Assembly (NCBI GenBank): GCA_002270565.1
Contig: NQMI01000219.1
Span: 1-49,405 of the forward strand
Length of the DNA stretch: 49,405 nucleotides
Source of the DNA: Stenocarpella maydis
Lineage: Eukaryota > Ascomycota > Sordariomycetes > Diaporthales > Diaporthaceae
Direction: 5' to 3'
The first letter of the stretch is position 1. Each line of letters begins with the position of its first letter. Below the pieces are notes generated by a model. It had not been told where the DNA came from. It did no database searches and was given only the letters and a program-made list of their open reading frames with translations. The position numbers and the translations under genes were made by a program. Shown one piece after another: positions 1 to 10,154 of the stretch.

Positions 1-741
1 GGGGGGGGGGGGGGAGCTCTCTTGCAAGAAGATATATACCTACATGATTGGGGGGTTGATTGTGTAAGCGTGCCCCCAAGATGTGCAGACACCCCACACG
101 CGTAGGGCGTGTCGACACGGGAGAGGAAGGTCTATCTCGCCGTCGGTCAGCACTAGCCTCTGTGCCGGAGTGCCTTGGTTCACGTACGATACTAGGGATG
201 ACCACCAGGGGTACTAGGTCGTGGGACGGACTTCGCATGTATACATATCGGTTAGTCGAGTAACAGTCTATGGGTATTCCTAGGAGTGGGTGTTCTGGGT
301 GTAGGTACTAGGCAAGCCAACTGCTAGTATAGATAGGCTCGGGCCAGGTTTATAGCGAAATGTCAAGCGTCTCGCATCCGATATCTGCTTGTGTCCACCT
401 GTCAACTGACATATCTATACCACGTTGCCTTTTATCCTGGAGTTGACAAGACTCACGCTAGTATCTCGTTTCTTTGCTTCACATCATACCATCTGTGTTC
501 ATGTTTTGAGTTGCAACTTAAACATTATGGATTTATAGATCCTCGTGGACCAGTTGGTTCATACAATGCCGGCCCTAAATGACCCAAGCTCTATATACAC
601 AGGTTCGAGTGGATATCAGAAAAAATGCAAACCGCTGAGCTCATAATCTCATATCCATGAACTCCACCCCCATAAGTCATACCCAGGTTATTTCCCCCCC
701 TCCGTTGTTCTCTTCTTGCAGGAGACCATTTTAATGCAACC
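1..741. other. Gene-free left edge with G14 run
   Basis: No coding pattern supported by intron signals or a recognisable protein is seen here. The window opens with 14 consecutive G bases, which may be a contig edge or a sequencing or assembly artefact. The right part is the 3' flank of the MFS gene on the minus strand. Confidence 0.5.
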
Positions 742-2801
742 CTAAACTGCCTCAGTCGCCTTATCACCGTCTTTCCGCGGCACAGCCGCCGTGGCAGCAT
801 CATTAGGGGCGCGCTCCTTGTCATTCTCCGACTCGACGTCCTCAGAGGCTTCCCTCTGGGCCGGGGCGGGGAACGTCGGGGCGATCTTGCTCTTGGCGCG
901 GATCTTGTGGCCGTACAGGTAGAAGATGACCGGGATGGGGACCAGCAGCGCGGCCACACAGCCCAGTAGGGTTGAGGCCCACTGTATGCCCATACCATTG
1001 AACATGTAAGTGGCGAAAAGTGGAAACCCGGCGCCGCATAGCGACCGCATAAAAGTATTGCCCGCGATGGCCGAGGCCGCGAAGAAGAGGTACGCGTCGA
1101 CCAGGTAGTTCAGGGCCTGCAGGAAGATGGACATGAGCCCGAAGCCGGTCAGAAGCCCCGAGGCCGTGGGGACGATCCAGTGGATGTCGGCCCTGTAGCC
1201 GGTCCAGCCGAACCAGAAGATGCCGGCCATGAAAGCGACGCCGCCGGCGATAACGGAGGGCAGACGCCACTCCGGGATGGGAATGCCGTTGTTGGCCGCG
1301 AGCTTGCGCTGGTACCAGGGCTGCTGCGCCAGGACGACGACACCCGCGATGAGCTGACCAACAATCATGCCGAAGAAGCAGAGGCCCGAGCTGCTGGAAC
1401 TGAAGCCGTGGACGCCCATAAAAACCAGAGGGTAGGCCGTCAGGAAAAGGTAAAGAATGCCTGGGGGGGGGTGGGGATGTTAGCAGTCGTTACAGAAATC
1501 ATGTCCGGGGGCTGTGTGTTGCTTTTGAGACTCACCATAGACAAATGACATGTAAATAGAGAGGAGGAGAACAATGGGCTCCTGAAACAGCAACCTCATG
1601 GGACGCGAGAAGTTCTTCTCGACCAGCTCCCGGAAGTCGATCTCAATCTCCTCCTGCCTGGCGTGTATGAAGTGGTTCTGAGTCCTGCGGCGCAGCTCAG
1701 CAGCCTTGGCGACGAGGATCTGCGGAGGGTAGGTCTCCTCGAGGAACAAGAGGTCCAGGCCGAAGCACGTGAAGCCCATGAAGCTGGAGATGTACATTGT
1801 CCACCTCCAGCCGAGGTAGCTCTCGACGATGAAGCCACCGATGAACGGGGCGAGGAGCGGACCGGTGAAGACGGCCATGGAGAAGATGGTGATGGCGATA
1901 CCTCGGGTGGCATTATTGAACATGTCGGAGAAGACGGCAGCGACGACGGCCAGCGGGCAGGCGCCGAAGAAACCGGAGAAGAAGCGGCAGATGAGTATGG
2001 TCTGCAGGTCCTTGCCCACGGCGGTGGAGATGGTGAAGATGGAGAAGCCGAACATGGCCAGCACGATGGGCACGCGGCGTCCCTTGAGCTCGGAGAGGGG
2101 CGCCCACAGGGTGGGGCCGAAGGCGAAACCGAGGACGTAGAAGGACACGCCGAGGATGCCCACCTCGGCGGACACGTTGAACTCGGCGGCGATGGCGCGC
2201 GTGCCGGCCGAGAAGAAACTGGATGTGAAGGCGGATGTGAGGGTGGTGAAGCCAAGCATTGCTGCCGTGAGGATCCTGCATTGCGCCGTGTCAGCATTGT
2301 CTCCCCCCGGCAGGACAATGTGGTAACAGGGGCTGGCTGGGATGGAAACCGTCATACTCACTTCTTCCTCAGGGGCCAGTTCTGGGCGTGGAGGGGGTCG
2401 TCTGGCCCGTCAAACTCGACGACATAGTCGTCAGTGTCCAAGGGCGGGGGCAAGCTCTTGCCGGCGCCCATGGGCGGCATGGGCCTCCTCGAGTCGCGGG
2501 TGCGGGTGTTCCTCTTGCCCAGGCCGGCGCCGACGGTGGCGCTGTGCTGGCTCCTGGCCGTCTGTATGCGGTCGAGCTCTGTGGGATGGCGCTCCAGGTC
2601 GCGCTGGGTCGGTACCCTGCTCATGCCGCCGGCGGTGGTGGGACGGCCCCGCACAGAGCCATTGGATGAGGTGGATACGGATGATGCGCTCAGGACGCGC
2701 TCGATCTCGTGGGATGCGCGGTTGTTGTAGTTGGCGGCGTCCGCCTCGGCGGCGCTGATGCGGCGGTCGAGGTCATCCTCCCAGCGCTGGTTCTCGGCCA
2801 T
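742..2801 (-). CDS. MFS exporter, DHA1 drug/polyamine:H+ antiporter type
   Basis: A 632-residue membrane exporter read from three exons: 2362-2801, 1536-2275 and 742-1460, joined by introns 2276-2361 (GTGAGT donor) and 1461-1535 (GTGAGT donor). Both joins keep phase and restore the family sequence. The first ~140 residues are polar and Ser/Thr-rich and should be cytosolic. They end in a DDPLHAQNWPLRKK-type block, typical of fungal DHA1 proteins just before the first membrane helix. Visible motifs are a motif-A-like GRRVPIVLAMFGFSI loop and the motif-C-like stretch SMAVFTGPLLAPFIGGF; about 12 hydrophobic segments follow. The C-terminus is charged. Family members at the plasma membrane expel fungicides, cycloheximide or polyamines by proton antiport. 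The substrate cannot be read from sequence. The start codon precedes the conserved N-terminal tail. Confidence 0.9.
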
Positions 2802-4987
2802 GGCGGTGACTGCGAGAGCCCTTTCGCAACCCGTGGTGTTATCTCTCGGGTCGCCCTATGTCCAAGACGGATGCCCCTTTGGGGGGGGGTGGCGGTGGCG
2901 GTGAGTGTGCGATTTGTGCGTCGGTGTGTGTATGCGCGTGCAAGTATGATGTGCCTGTCTGGATGTGGAAGTATGGTAGCTATGCTGGCAATGACGTAGG
3001 TGCGACCGAGTCAGGGCGGAAGCAAGCTCTAGGCTGGGTGGGAAAGGGCAATTGATCAATGGGAAGGGTCGCCGAGAGGACGGCTCAGCCCGGTGGATGG
3101 TTATATATATTCCTGAAGGGTCAATTGAGGGTGCAACGTATTCTAGAAAGCTGCATCCATCCCACCGACAGACGAGGAACCCCACCTGGGCTGGGCGACA
3201 GAGTGCAATTTCTACCGGAGGGGGGCTTGGGCGGGGCAGGGGCGAGGAAGAAGAGGGCAAGGAAGAAAAAAAAAAAAAAAAAAACCTACCTTAGGTTACC
3301 TTACGGTAGGGGACCAGCAACCCTTCATAGCAAGGTGGATAAGATTCGGCCCTGGAGGCTAGGGGAATCCCGAGTCCAGAGGCTAGTCTCTCCGCCTGGG
3401 CGTATAGGATGGGACAGTGGTCCCCAACGCACGCCGCAACGGTTTGCTTAAGCGGCTCGATGCAAGTGTAAGCCGGCTCTTGTCTGCGCACCAACTCCGA
3501 GCCAAGCTCCTGCCTGGACTCGGCTCTCGCCACACCGCACAGCAACAAGCACGGCCGAGGCTTGGTTCAATGTTTTTGTGCCGAATCGGTATCTCGCTGC
3601 TTCGCTCTTTTTCCAGCGCCACCGCTCGGACCCCCCTTCCCTGCCAGCCTGCTTGATACTCGCGTCCTGACAGTTGTTGTCTGCTTGCTGACTGAGACTG
3701 CAGCACAACAGACTGGCGGGCTGACGGACTTGACAGAGGTCATGAAGTGGGCGCACATGTGGGTTCAGAGATCAACCAGTCTGTCTGTGCTGGGTCCTGG
3801 CTGCAGGTGGGTGCAGGCCCCAATGCCCCACGCGAGCCGTTCAGGCAGCTTACACAACCTACACTAGGTACCTTTTTTTTTTTTTCTTTTTTTTTTTTGA
3901 AATTGTTCCGACGTTCCAGTCTGCCCTCTGATGGGCTGGGTGGATCTGTGCAGACCATGACTCCAGCTGGTGATATGCTGTATGCTACATCACGCAGACA
4001 GCGCTCGTGCAGCATTTGTACAACTGGGGCGAGATGCTGGGTTCTGCCTCAAACACACTCGTGTCAGTGTCTTTCGTCATACACCATCATCAGAGGCTCA
4101 GACAAAACTCTATTTGATCACAGGCCATTGCATGGTCTGCTGCCCTCAAGATAGACGAGAGATAAACTCCGTCACGCCCGGGGCCAGCCCCCCAACAAGC
4201 TCCCGCACACACCCTCGGCCCTCGCGTTTAACAGGATCTGCACCGTCGGAAACCGTTCGTCAACCCCAAAGCCTAAAAAGCGACCGGGGGGGATAGCCAA
4301 AAAGCTCATCATCCAAAATCCGGGACTCCCACCCGACTTACTCAGCCCTCCCCGGCGAAAGGATTTTACAAATGCCCATGCCAACTCCGACACTGCACGC
4401 CCTCTGGTCCGTTGCTGAAAATAAAGCCCGGTTTCCTTCCCTTTCCGCCCTGCCAGGATGCCAGGAGGCAACACGACCCGATCCAGGGGGCCCCGGGAGG
4501 ACCCAGGGCTGCTACGGCGTCAACGTTGAACGCCGTGTTAACGCCTATTCACGTCGTTCACCGTCCAAATCTACCGCCCGAGTATCCATCTTCTCCTTTT
4601 TGCTGGACCACCCATGCCGCCCCGTGGGTATTTTTACAGCAGATCAATGCGAGTACTAGACTAGTGGCTCCGTTCCCCACCTCTAAATCCGCGTGCACAG
4701 GCCTGTCGTGAGGAACCGCCCCCACCGGCCCAGGTGGGCTCAGCCCTTCGCAAAAGAAAAGCTCACTTACACAGGGGGTTTGAAGGTTAATTCCTTGAAG
4801 CCCAATACTGTGTAGCCAGTCTACACTATATTCTGGTCTACCTATAGACAAGGTCCTGCCTTTATATAGGAGATGAGCTTAATTTAAACTACTTGTCCAG
4901 TGGTCTGAAATCACCAACATTTATTCAGTCCCAAGGACAGTTACTCATGCGCTAACCCACGGCCCACCCTTTAATTGCCCACAGTTA
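2802..4987. other. Intergenic stretch with A and T homopolymer tracts
   Basis: No credible gene is seen. The first few hundred bases are upstream of the MFS start and should hold its promoter. An A19 tract (3266-3284) is followed directly by a CCTACCTTAGGTTACC-type near-palindrome. About 600 bases later, GGTACC is followed by T12-C-T-rich tracts up to 3899. Short open frames here lack recognisable domains. Confidence 0.5.
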
Positions 4988-5332
4988 TCAGATGCCCTCC
5001 ATGCGCCGGGATGACTCAGATACAACAAGACTGATTTTTTTGGGCAGGTCATCGGAACAGGGACGTTGCAAAGTGGGACCTACTGCGCATTCTTGAGCCT
5101 TGTCCAGGGTGATTACTACGGTTGCGCCTGCATCTACAAAATCCTTCACGCCCGCTGCGTGATCGTGATGGTGGTGAGACGACCCGTTGAAGTCGTCGGC
5201 GGCAAACCTTGCACTGACTAAAGCCCATGGCCCCGCTGTGGGAGCGTAGGTGTCGTAACTGCCCTCCACGTTGGCCCTGAGCCAGTAGGGCCGTCCTCTA
5301 CCACGACCGAGAAAGTCGAAAGGCTCAAGCAT
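4988..5332 (-). pseudogene. Metallo-beta-lactamase-fold hydrolase fragment
   Basis: A 114-residue open frame carries the segment SSHHHHDHAAGVKDFVDAGA. This fits the zinc-binding HxHxDH signature of the metallo-beta-lactamase fold and the Gly-rich turn and 'GATVV' strand that normally follow it. Full enzymes of the fold are 250-350 residues. Here the frame stops soon after a KKISLVVSESSRRMEGI block, where a family member should run on to the next metal-ligand His. Upstream there is an in-frame TAA a few codons before the ATG. No exon that completes either side was found. I read it as a decayed or truncated copy; an unusual exon structure that I could not resolve is the alternative. Confidence 0.5.
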
Positions 5333-6175
5333 CGGTCTGGCGTATCTGCAGGGGGCTGCAGTTTATGAGAATTTCAAGTCAGCTAGGCTTGGTTTGATCC
5401 CGAGCCAAGTCTGTCGGGAAACTGTTTTTTTGTTCTTGTTCCGCGGCGAAAACGAGAGAGAAACCAAGCGCCTAACAGTTCAGCTGGTGGAATTTATCTG
5501 CTCGCTGTCTCACCAGCCCGTCTTCATAAGAATATGAGAGCTTTAGGCGGCCCGCGTTGGTAATTTTACGGCCTGGTCTCTTGAGAGAGCAAGACTCCAT
5601 CAATGCCGTGGCCCGGTATGTGCTGCGATGATGTTGGCAATATGGAAGTAAGGTAAGGTCGCAGGGCCGAGTGTCACGTGCTTTTCACCAACATGTTGAA
5701 CTGCCAGTACGGAATCTAGTCCTGCCGGTCCACAGGCACTCTGGGCCTCGGCGTGGGCTTCTGTGCGAGTCAGATGATACAGTTCCAAGCGTGGAGTCTT
5801 GAACAGAACATGTTGATGGTTCCTACACCATGGGGGCAAGGAGTCTGGAACGATCGAATCTATAGCACACCTCGCCGTCCCAAAATATGAGATCTTGGAC
5901 TCATCACAATACACTTTGCCAAGTTTTGTTAGAACCAACCTTAAGCAGCGACGGTATTAATTAGAAATTATTCACAGTGAGTCGCATTATGCTATATACA
6001 TTAAATGGGCCACAATGCAATAGCACACAGTAACGAACCCATACCATCATGTAGAGTTATGGCCTATCAGCAGTTGGAGCAACACAGCAGGTCCAAGGGA
6101 TGATGAGGTATTCTATAATCTCGTATGGACAACTCCGAGAAGCGTGTCTGTATTTTTAAGGCATACAGAGGGTCT
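5333..6175. other. Intergenic, no supported gene
   Basis: A minus-strand open frame at 5600-5938 has no recognisable motif and cannot be joined to the metallo-hydrolase fragment in a way that restores family sequence. The right end is the 3' flank of the sugar transporter gene. Confidence 0.45.
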
Positions 6176-8054
6176 TCACCGGGCATGAACGCCCCAGTCG
6201 TCCCTCTCCAGCAGGGCCGCCGCCTCCTCCAGGCTCAGCCCGCTCGTCTCCGGATATACCCGGTACACGGCCCAGTTGCCCGCCATACACACGCCTGCGT
6301 AGAGCACGAACGTCCACGCCGGCGAGAGCGCGTCCATCAGGGGCAGGAAGCTGAGCCCGACCACGAAGTTGGCCGCCCAGCACGTCGCCGTCGCCGCCCC
6401 GCTGCCCAGCGACCGCACGCTGAGCGAGAACAGCTCGCTCTGCATCCACGGCACGTTGCCCAGCCCGATCGCGTACGCCGCCACGTAAAGCATGATGGAC
6501 GTGAGCACCACGACCGCCGCCCCGCGGCTGGGCGCGGGCGCGGGCGCGGGCGCGGGAGGTGCCGTGCCCTCCGGGGCGTCGGCGAACGCCGAGGCCGACA
6601 GCTGCATCATAGAGAAGCCCCAGGCCGAGAGGAGGAGGCCCAGGGCCATGAAGGGGATCGAGTAGAGCAGGATGCGCCTCCGGCCTACCTTGTCAATCAC
6701 CATTAGTGCCACCACCGTGAAGACCATGTTGGTAACGGCGACCACCATCGAGGTGAGCGTCGGGCTGTCAAAGCCTACGAGTGAAAAGATGGTGGCCGAG
6801 AAGTACATGAGAGAATTCTCCGAGGAGCGCCGTGGTCAGCCACACAAGAACACGCACAAGACCCGGGCGGGCACCAGCAGACTCACGAATCCGCACAGCT
6901 GCTGCAGGCCCTGCAGCAGGCAGGCGATGGTTAGGGCGCGGCGGTTCCTCCGCACGGCGAGCAGCTCGCCCCAGCCGCCCAGCCACGGCGCGCGGGCGGC
7001 GGGCGCGGGGGACCTCCGGCGGGCCTTCTGCGCCTGCTCCTCGTCGCGCACCTCGGCCTCGATGTCCTTGAGCACCACGTCGGCCTCGGCAGCGGCGCCG
7101 GGCCCGCCCCCCGCGACGCGCCTCACCACCGCGCGCGCCTCGTCGACCCGCCCCGCCTTGACGAGCCACCTCGGCGTCTCGGGCATGCCAGCCACGAGGG
7201 CGAGCTGCAGCGCCGCGGGGAGCGCGCCGAGGCCGACCATCCAGCGCCAGCCCGACCCGGCGGGGCCGAACTCGGCAAGGACCCAGCCCACGACGTACGC
7301 GACGACCTGGCCCAGCGTGACAAAGAAGATGTTCATGGTGACCACGCGCCCGCGGTGCGCAGCGGGCGACAGCTCCGCCAGGTACAGCGGGACGACAAAG
7401 GACGCTGCGCCGACCGCGGCGCCGACGACGGCGCGCCCGGCCACCATGGCCGGCACGCTCGAGCACCCAGCCTGGATCGTGGACCCCAGGATGAAGAGGA
7501 TGTCGGCGGCGAGGATGACGCGCTTGCGGCCGAGGCGGTCGGCGGTGGCGGAGGACGCCGGGGCTGGTACACGTTAATCACGTGCTCCGGGTGCCCAAGG
7601 TGACGGGTTCTAGAACATCCCAGGGCCGACAAGACCGGGGAACTGTAGCAGGGCAGGAATGCTACCTACAGGCGAGGAGGGCAAAGAGGGCTGTGGCGGA
7701 GGTGATGATGGACTTGTCTAGCGAGGTGAGGGCCCTGTTGGAGAGGGACTTGTCGATGGAGACGAGGGTGGCCGATATCACGCCCGTGTCGTCTGTTGCG
7801 TGTTAGCAGGCAGGGGCGGCTTGTTCCCCAGGGCATGGGGGTTGGCTTCGACTCTCGTGCGTACACCCAAACAGGAGCCCGCCTATTCCGGCGGAGAAGG
7901 TCAGCAGCCACATGAACAGGCCCGGCGGCGAGGCCTTGCCGGGCTCGAGCGGGGATGCTCGTCCGACGGCATCGTCGAGGCCCTCGTCCAGGTCTCCCTC
8001 GTGATCGCGGTTGGATATCAGGGGGGCTTGTTGCTGGGTGTCGGCGTGGTCCAT
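6176..8054 (-). CDS. MFS sugar transporter, myo-inositol-transporter type
   Basis: A 543-residue transporter from four exons: 7865-8054, 7670-7792, 6887-7563 and 6176-6817. All three joins are in phase and rebuild standard motifs across the splice: GLLFG/YDTGVIS, LLAS/PASS before ADRLGRKRVI, and QQLCGF/NSLMYF. Other family marks are PETPRWLVKAGR in the central loop, DKVGRRRILL, the GNVPWMQSELFSLSVRSLG block and the C-terminal PETSGLSLEEA. These are closest to fungal ITR-type myo-inositol/proton symporters of the plasma membrane; another polyol or sugar is possible. An Ala-Pro repeat (about ten residues) lies in the loop after the ninth helix and comes from a GCGGGC DNA repeat. The neighbouring RGS gene lies 620 bases upstream on the same strand, with no sign of shared regulation. 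Confidence 0.9.
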
Positions 8055-8677
8055 CCTCGGCGTGTGTGTCCGTATGTGTGATGGCTACCAGCAGGCAAGC
8101 AGATTGGTTCCCATCTGGTACATGTACTACCAGGATCTGTCGTACTGTCAGGGTTCAGGAAGGTGTTGTGTCGCTGACGTGTGGCCAGTGTAGTTGGATT
8201 GCTTAGGTTAGCTGCAATGCCGAGGGCCCTTTTACTTTGGTCCCGAGAATCCGGGCACGCGGTGCCCGTCTTGGCCACTGCAGTCCCGGGGGGGGGGACC
8301 CGCTTTCTACTCGGTAAAGTGTGTGATGGCTTGCATTTCACTCTTCTTGGCTTATACACTACACTCCGCATCACGCGCACAGTGCTGTCTTCTGGTGTGT
8401 ACTCGGCAGCTTTGAGCCTATTGTTACCTCGGATAGAATGCACCCTCCGGCGCAGTACCCCATCCCAGCCCCCATGACTTCTTCCGTCTCTGCACCATCT
8501 AATAATCCGCTCCGGATATCCCTCAGACGCAATCCTGATAGATACCAGGGGGTATACTGCGGTAGGGACTGTATGTTCGCCTGTCCAGGTCCACGCTGCA
8601 ACGCCAGTAATAAACACCATTGCCATGCACACCAACAACAGCCCCCTCAGCCGGCCCAACAGAGCAAATTAGTGCCG
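8055..8677. other. Promoter region of the sugar transporter and 3' flank of the RGS gene
   Basis: A 623-base interval between two minus-strand genes. No coding exon or RNA gene is seen. A G9-type homopolymer occurs near 8288-8297. Confidence 0.5.
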
Positions 8678-10154
8678 TCATAGGACCTTCATGACAGGAA
8701 TAAATAGGGATACCACGGTGAGGACGGACGATATCGCACCGCCCCAGCATATCGAGAGAAAGAGCGTCCGGTCCTGCAGCATCTTGATGTCCCGGTTCCG
8801 CGTCTTGACGGCGTCGTCCCACACCTTGCGGATCATCGGCTTGGACTGGTACGCCTTGACGAACGCCCTCCTCCTGTACTTGTTCGCCGGGCCGAACGTC
8901 TGCATGCTCGGCTTGCGCAGCGGGTCGTCGTTGCGGCTCGCCATCCCGTGCGCCGCCTGCTCCGGCCTCTGCCTGTCCTTCTTGGAGCCCGTGTGCTTCG
9001 TGACCTCGGCCGCCGAGCCGAGCTCGTGGGCGTGGCAATCGGCCTCGACGTCGTCGAGGAGTTGCTCCTGCTCCCAGGGCCGTAGCTGGCGGAGGCTTCT
9101 CAGCTGTAGGATGATGCACAGCCCCTGTACTGAGGCTATGAGGGTGGTGAAGGACGGCCACCAGAGTATTATGCTCAGGACGCGATAGAACTGAGAGAGA
9201 CTCGACAGGACCATGACCTGGTTGGTCAGAAAGCCCATCATTATGACGGTGATGGTGAGGACTCGGACAAATACAAGACGGGGCTTGTTGGCGTTCCGCT
9301 GGCTGTTTCGGACAAAACGAGGGTAGCAGTCAGACTTGAGAAGGTCTTCTGCCACGGTGAAGGCGCGTAGAAAAGCAGATGGGTGTGTGGTCAAGCTCGC
9401 AGCCTTTTGGCAGGCTGCCAGGTCCTCGTCGGATATCTTCAGGCGTCTCGGCGCCTGGTCTGTGACGTATTGCTCGATGATCATGTTCACCTCGTCCCGG
9501 AATGGTTGTTTCTTGTCTGGATGGTGTTTGTCGATGGGATTCGAATTCAGAGGCAACGCGATGGGTTCACCTCGCTGAGCATCTTGGTTGGTAACATATG
9601 GAGCCTTCAGAGCAGCCGAGGCTGGTGCACTTAATGTACTGGGTGACTCGCTCAGCGTTCCAGAGCCGACTCCCTCCTCGCTTCTCCCACCCAACGGCCA
9701 GCTTGGCCGTTTCTTCGAGTTCATACCCTCCATGATATTTAATATCTGGTTGAGTCTGTCACTTCCATCTCGCCTGTGAGTCTGTGCCGCAGGCCCCTTC
9801 TGCCCTCGGTGTCTGGCGTGCTCCCATTGGGGCGATAATGATTTTTGCTGGGGCGAGAGCTCACTCCATCTCTCAATGTAGTCGCAGTACCAGATAAAAA
9901 ACTGTAGTAGTTCGGCGTTCAGATCAGAATGGACGAGAAAGTCCATAAACTCGCCAAGCGAGCATGGCTACGACGACCATCAGCTCTAGCAGCGGAAATC
10001 GATATACCCCGGTGCGGGCAATAGAACTCACCGATGCCACCGTGTTCTTGACCACTTGCTCGAATGACAGCGCCGATGGAGGTCCTGGTCGCCGCCACGA
10101 TTTCCCGCCCTCAATGCTGTGTATATCTCTGGAGACTTCCGATTTTGGCAGCAT
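8678..10154 (-). CDS. RGS-domain protein with membrane segments
   Basis: A 470-residue regulator of G-protein signalling, from exons 10032-10154 and 8678-9967. The intron (GTGAGT ... GTAG) joins VVKNTVAS to PCSLGEFMDFL, the usual start of the fungal RGS fold. The box runs at residues ~42-260: the first half has AELLQFFIWYCDYIERW and the second half has VNMIIEQYVTDQAPR and a PRFVRNS-type end. A ~100-residue low-complexity insert separates the halves (residues ~90-195). Hydrophobic segments follow at ~272-297, ~302-328 and ~445-467, so the protein is probably membrane-attached. RGS proteins speed GTP hydrolysis by G-alpha subunits; which one is unknown. The ATG at 10154 gives a sensible N-terminus, but an upstream exon within 10233-10661 joined through a CAACAG acceptor cannot be excluded. 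Confidence 0.85.

Noticed and set aside
1663..2427. 254-codon plus-strand open frame
   Set aside because: It lies antisense to the MFS exporter exons, is built of acidic low-complexity residues typical of GC-rich shadow frames, and has no domain.
5600..5938. 112-codon minus-strand frame as the missing part of the metallo-hydrolase
   Set aside because: It contains no metal-ligand motif and cannot be joined with GT-AG sites to restore family sequence.
6672..7577. 301-codon plus-strand open frame
   Set aside because: Antisense shadow of the sugar transporter; Ala/Arg/Thr-rich composition and no recognisable motif.
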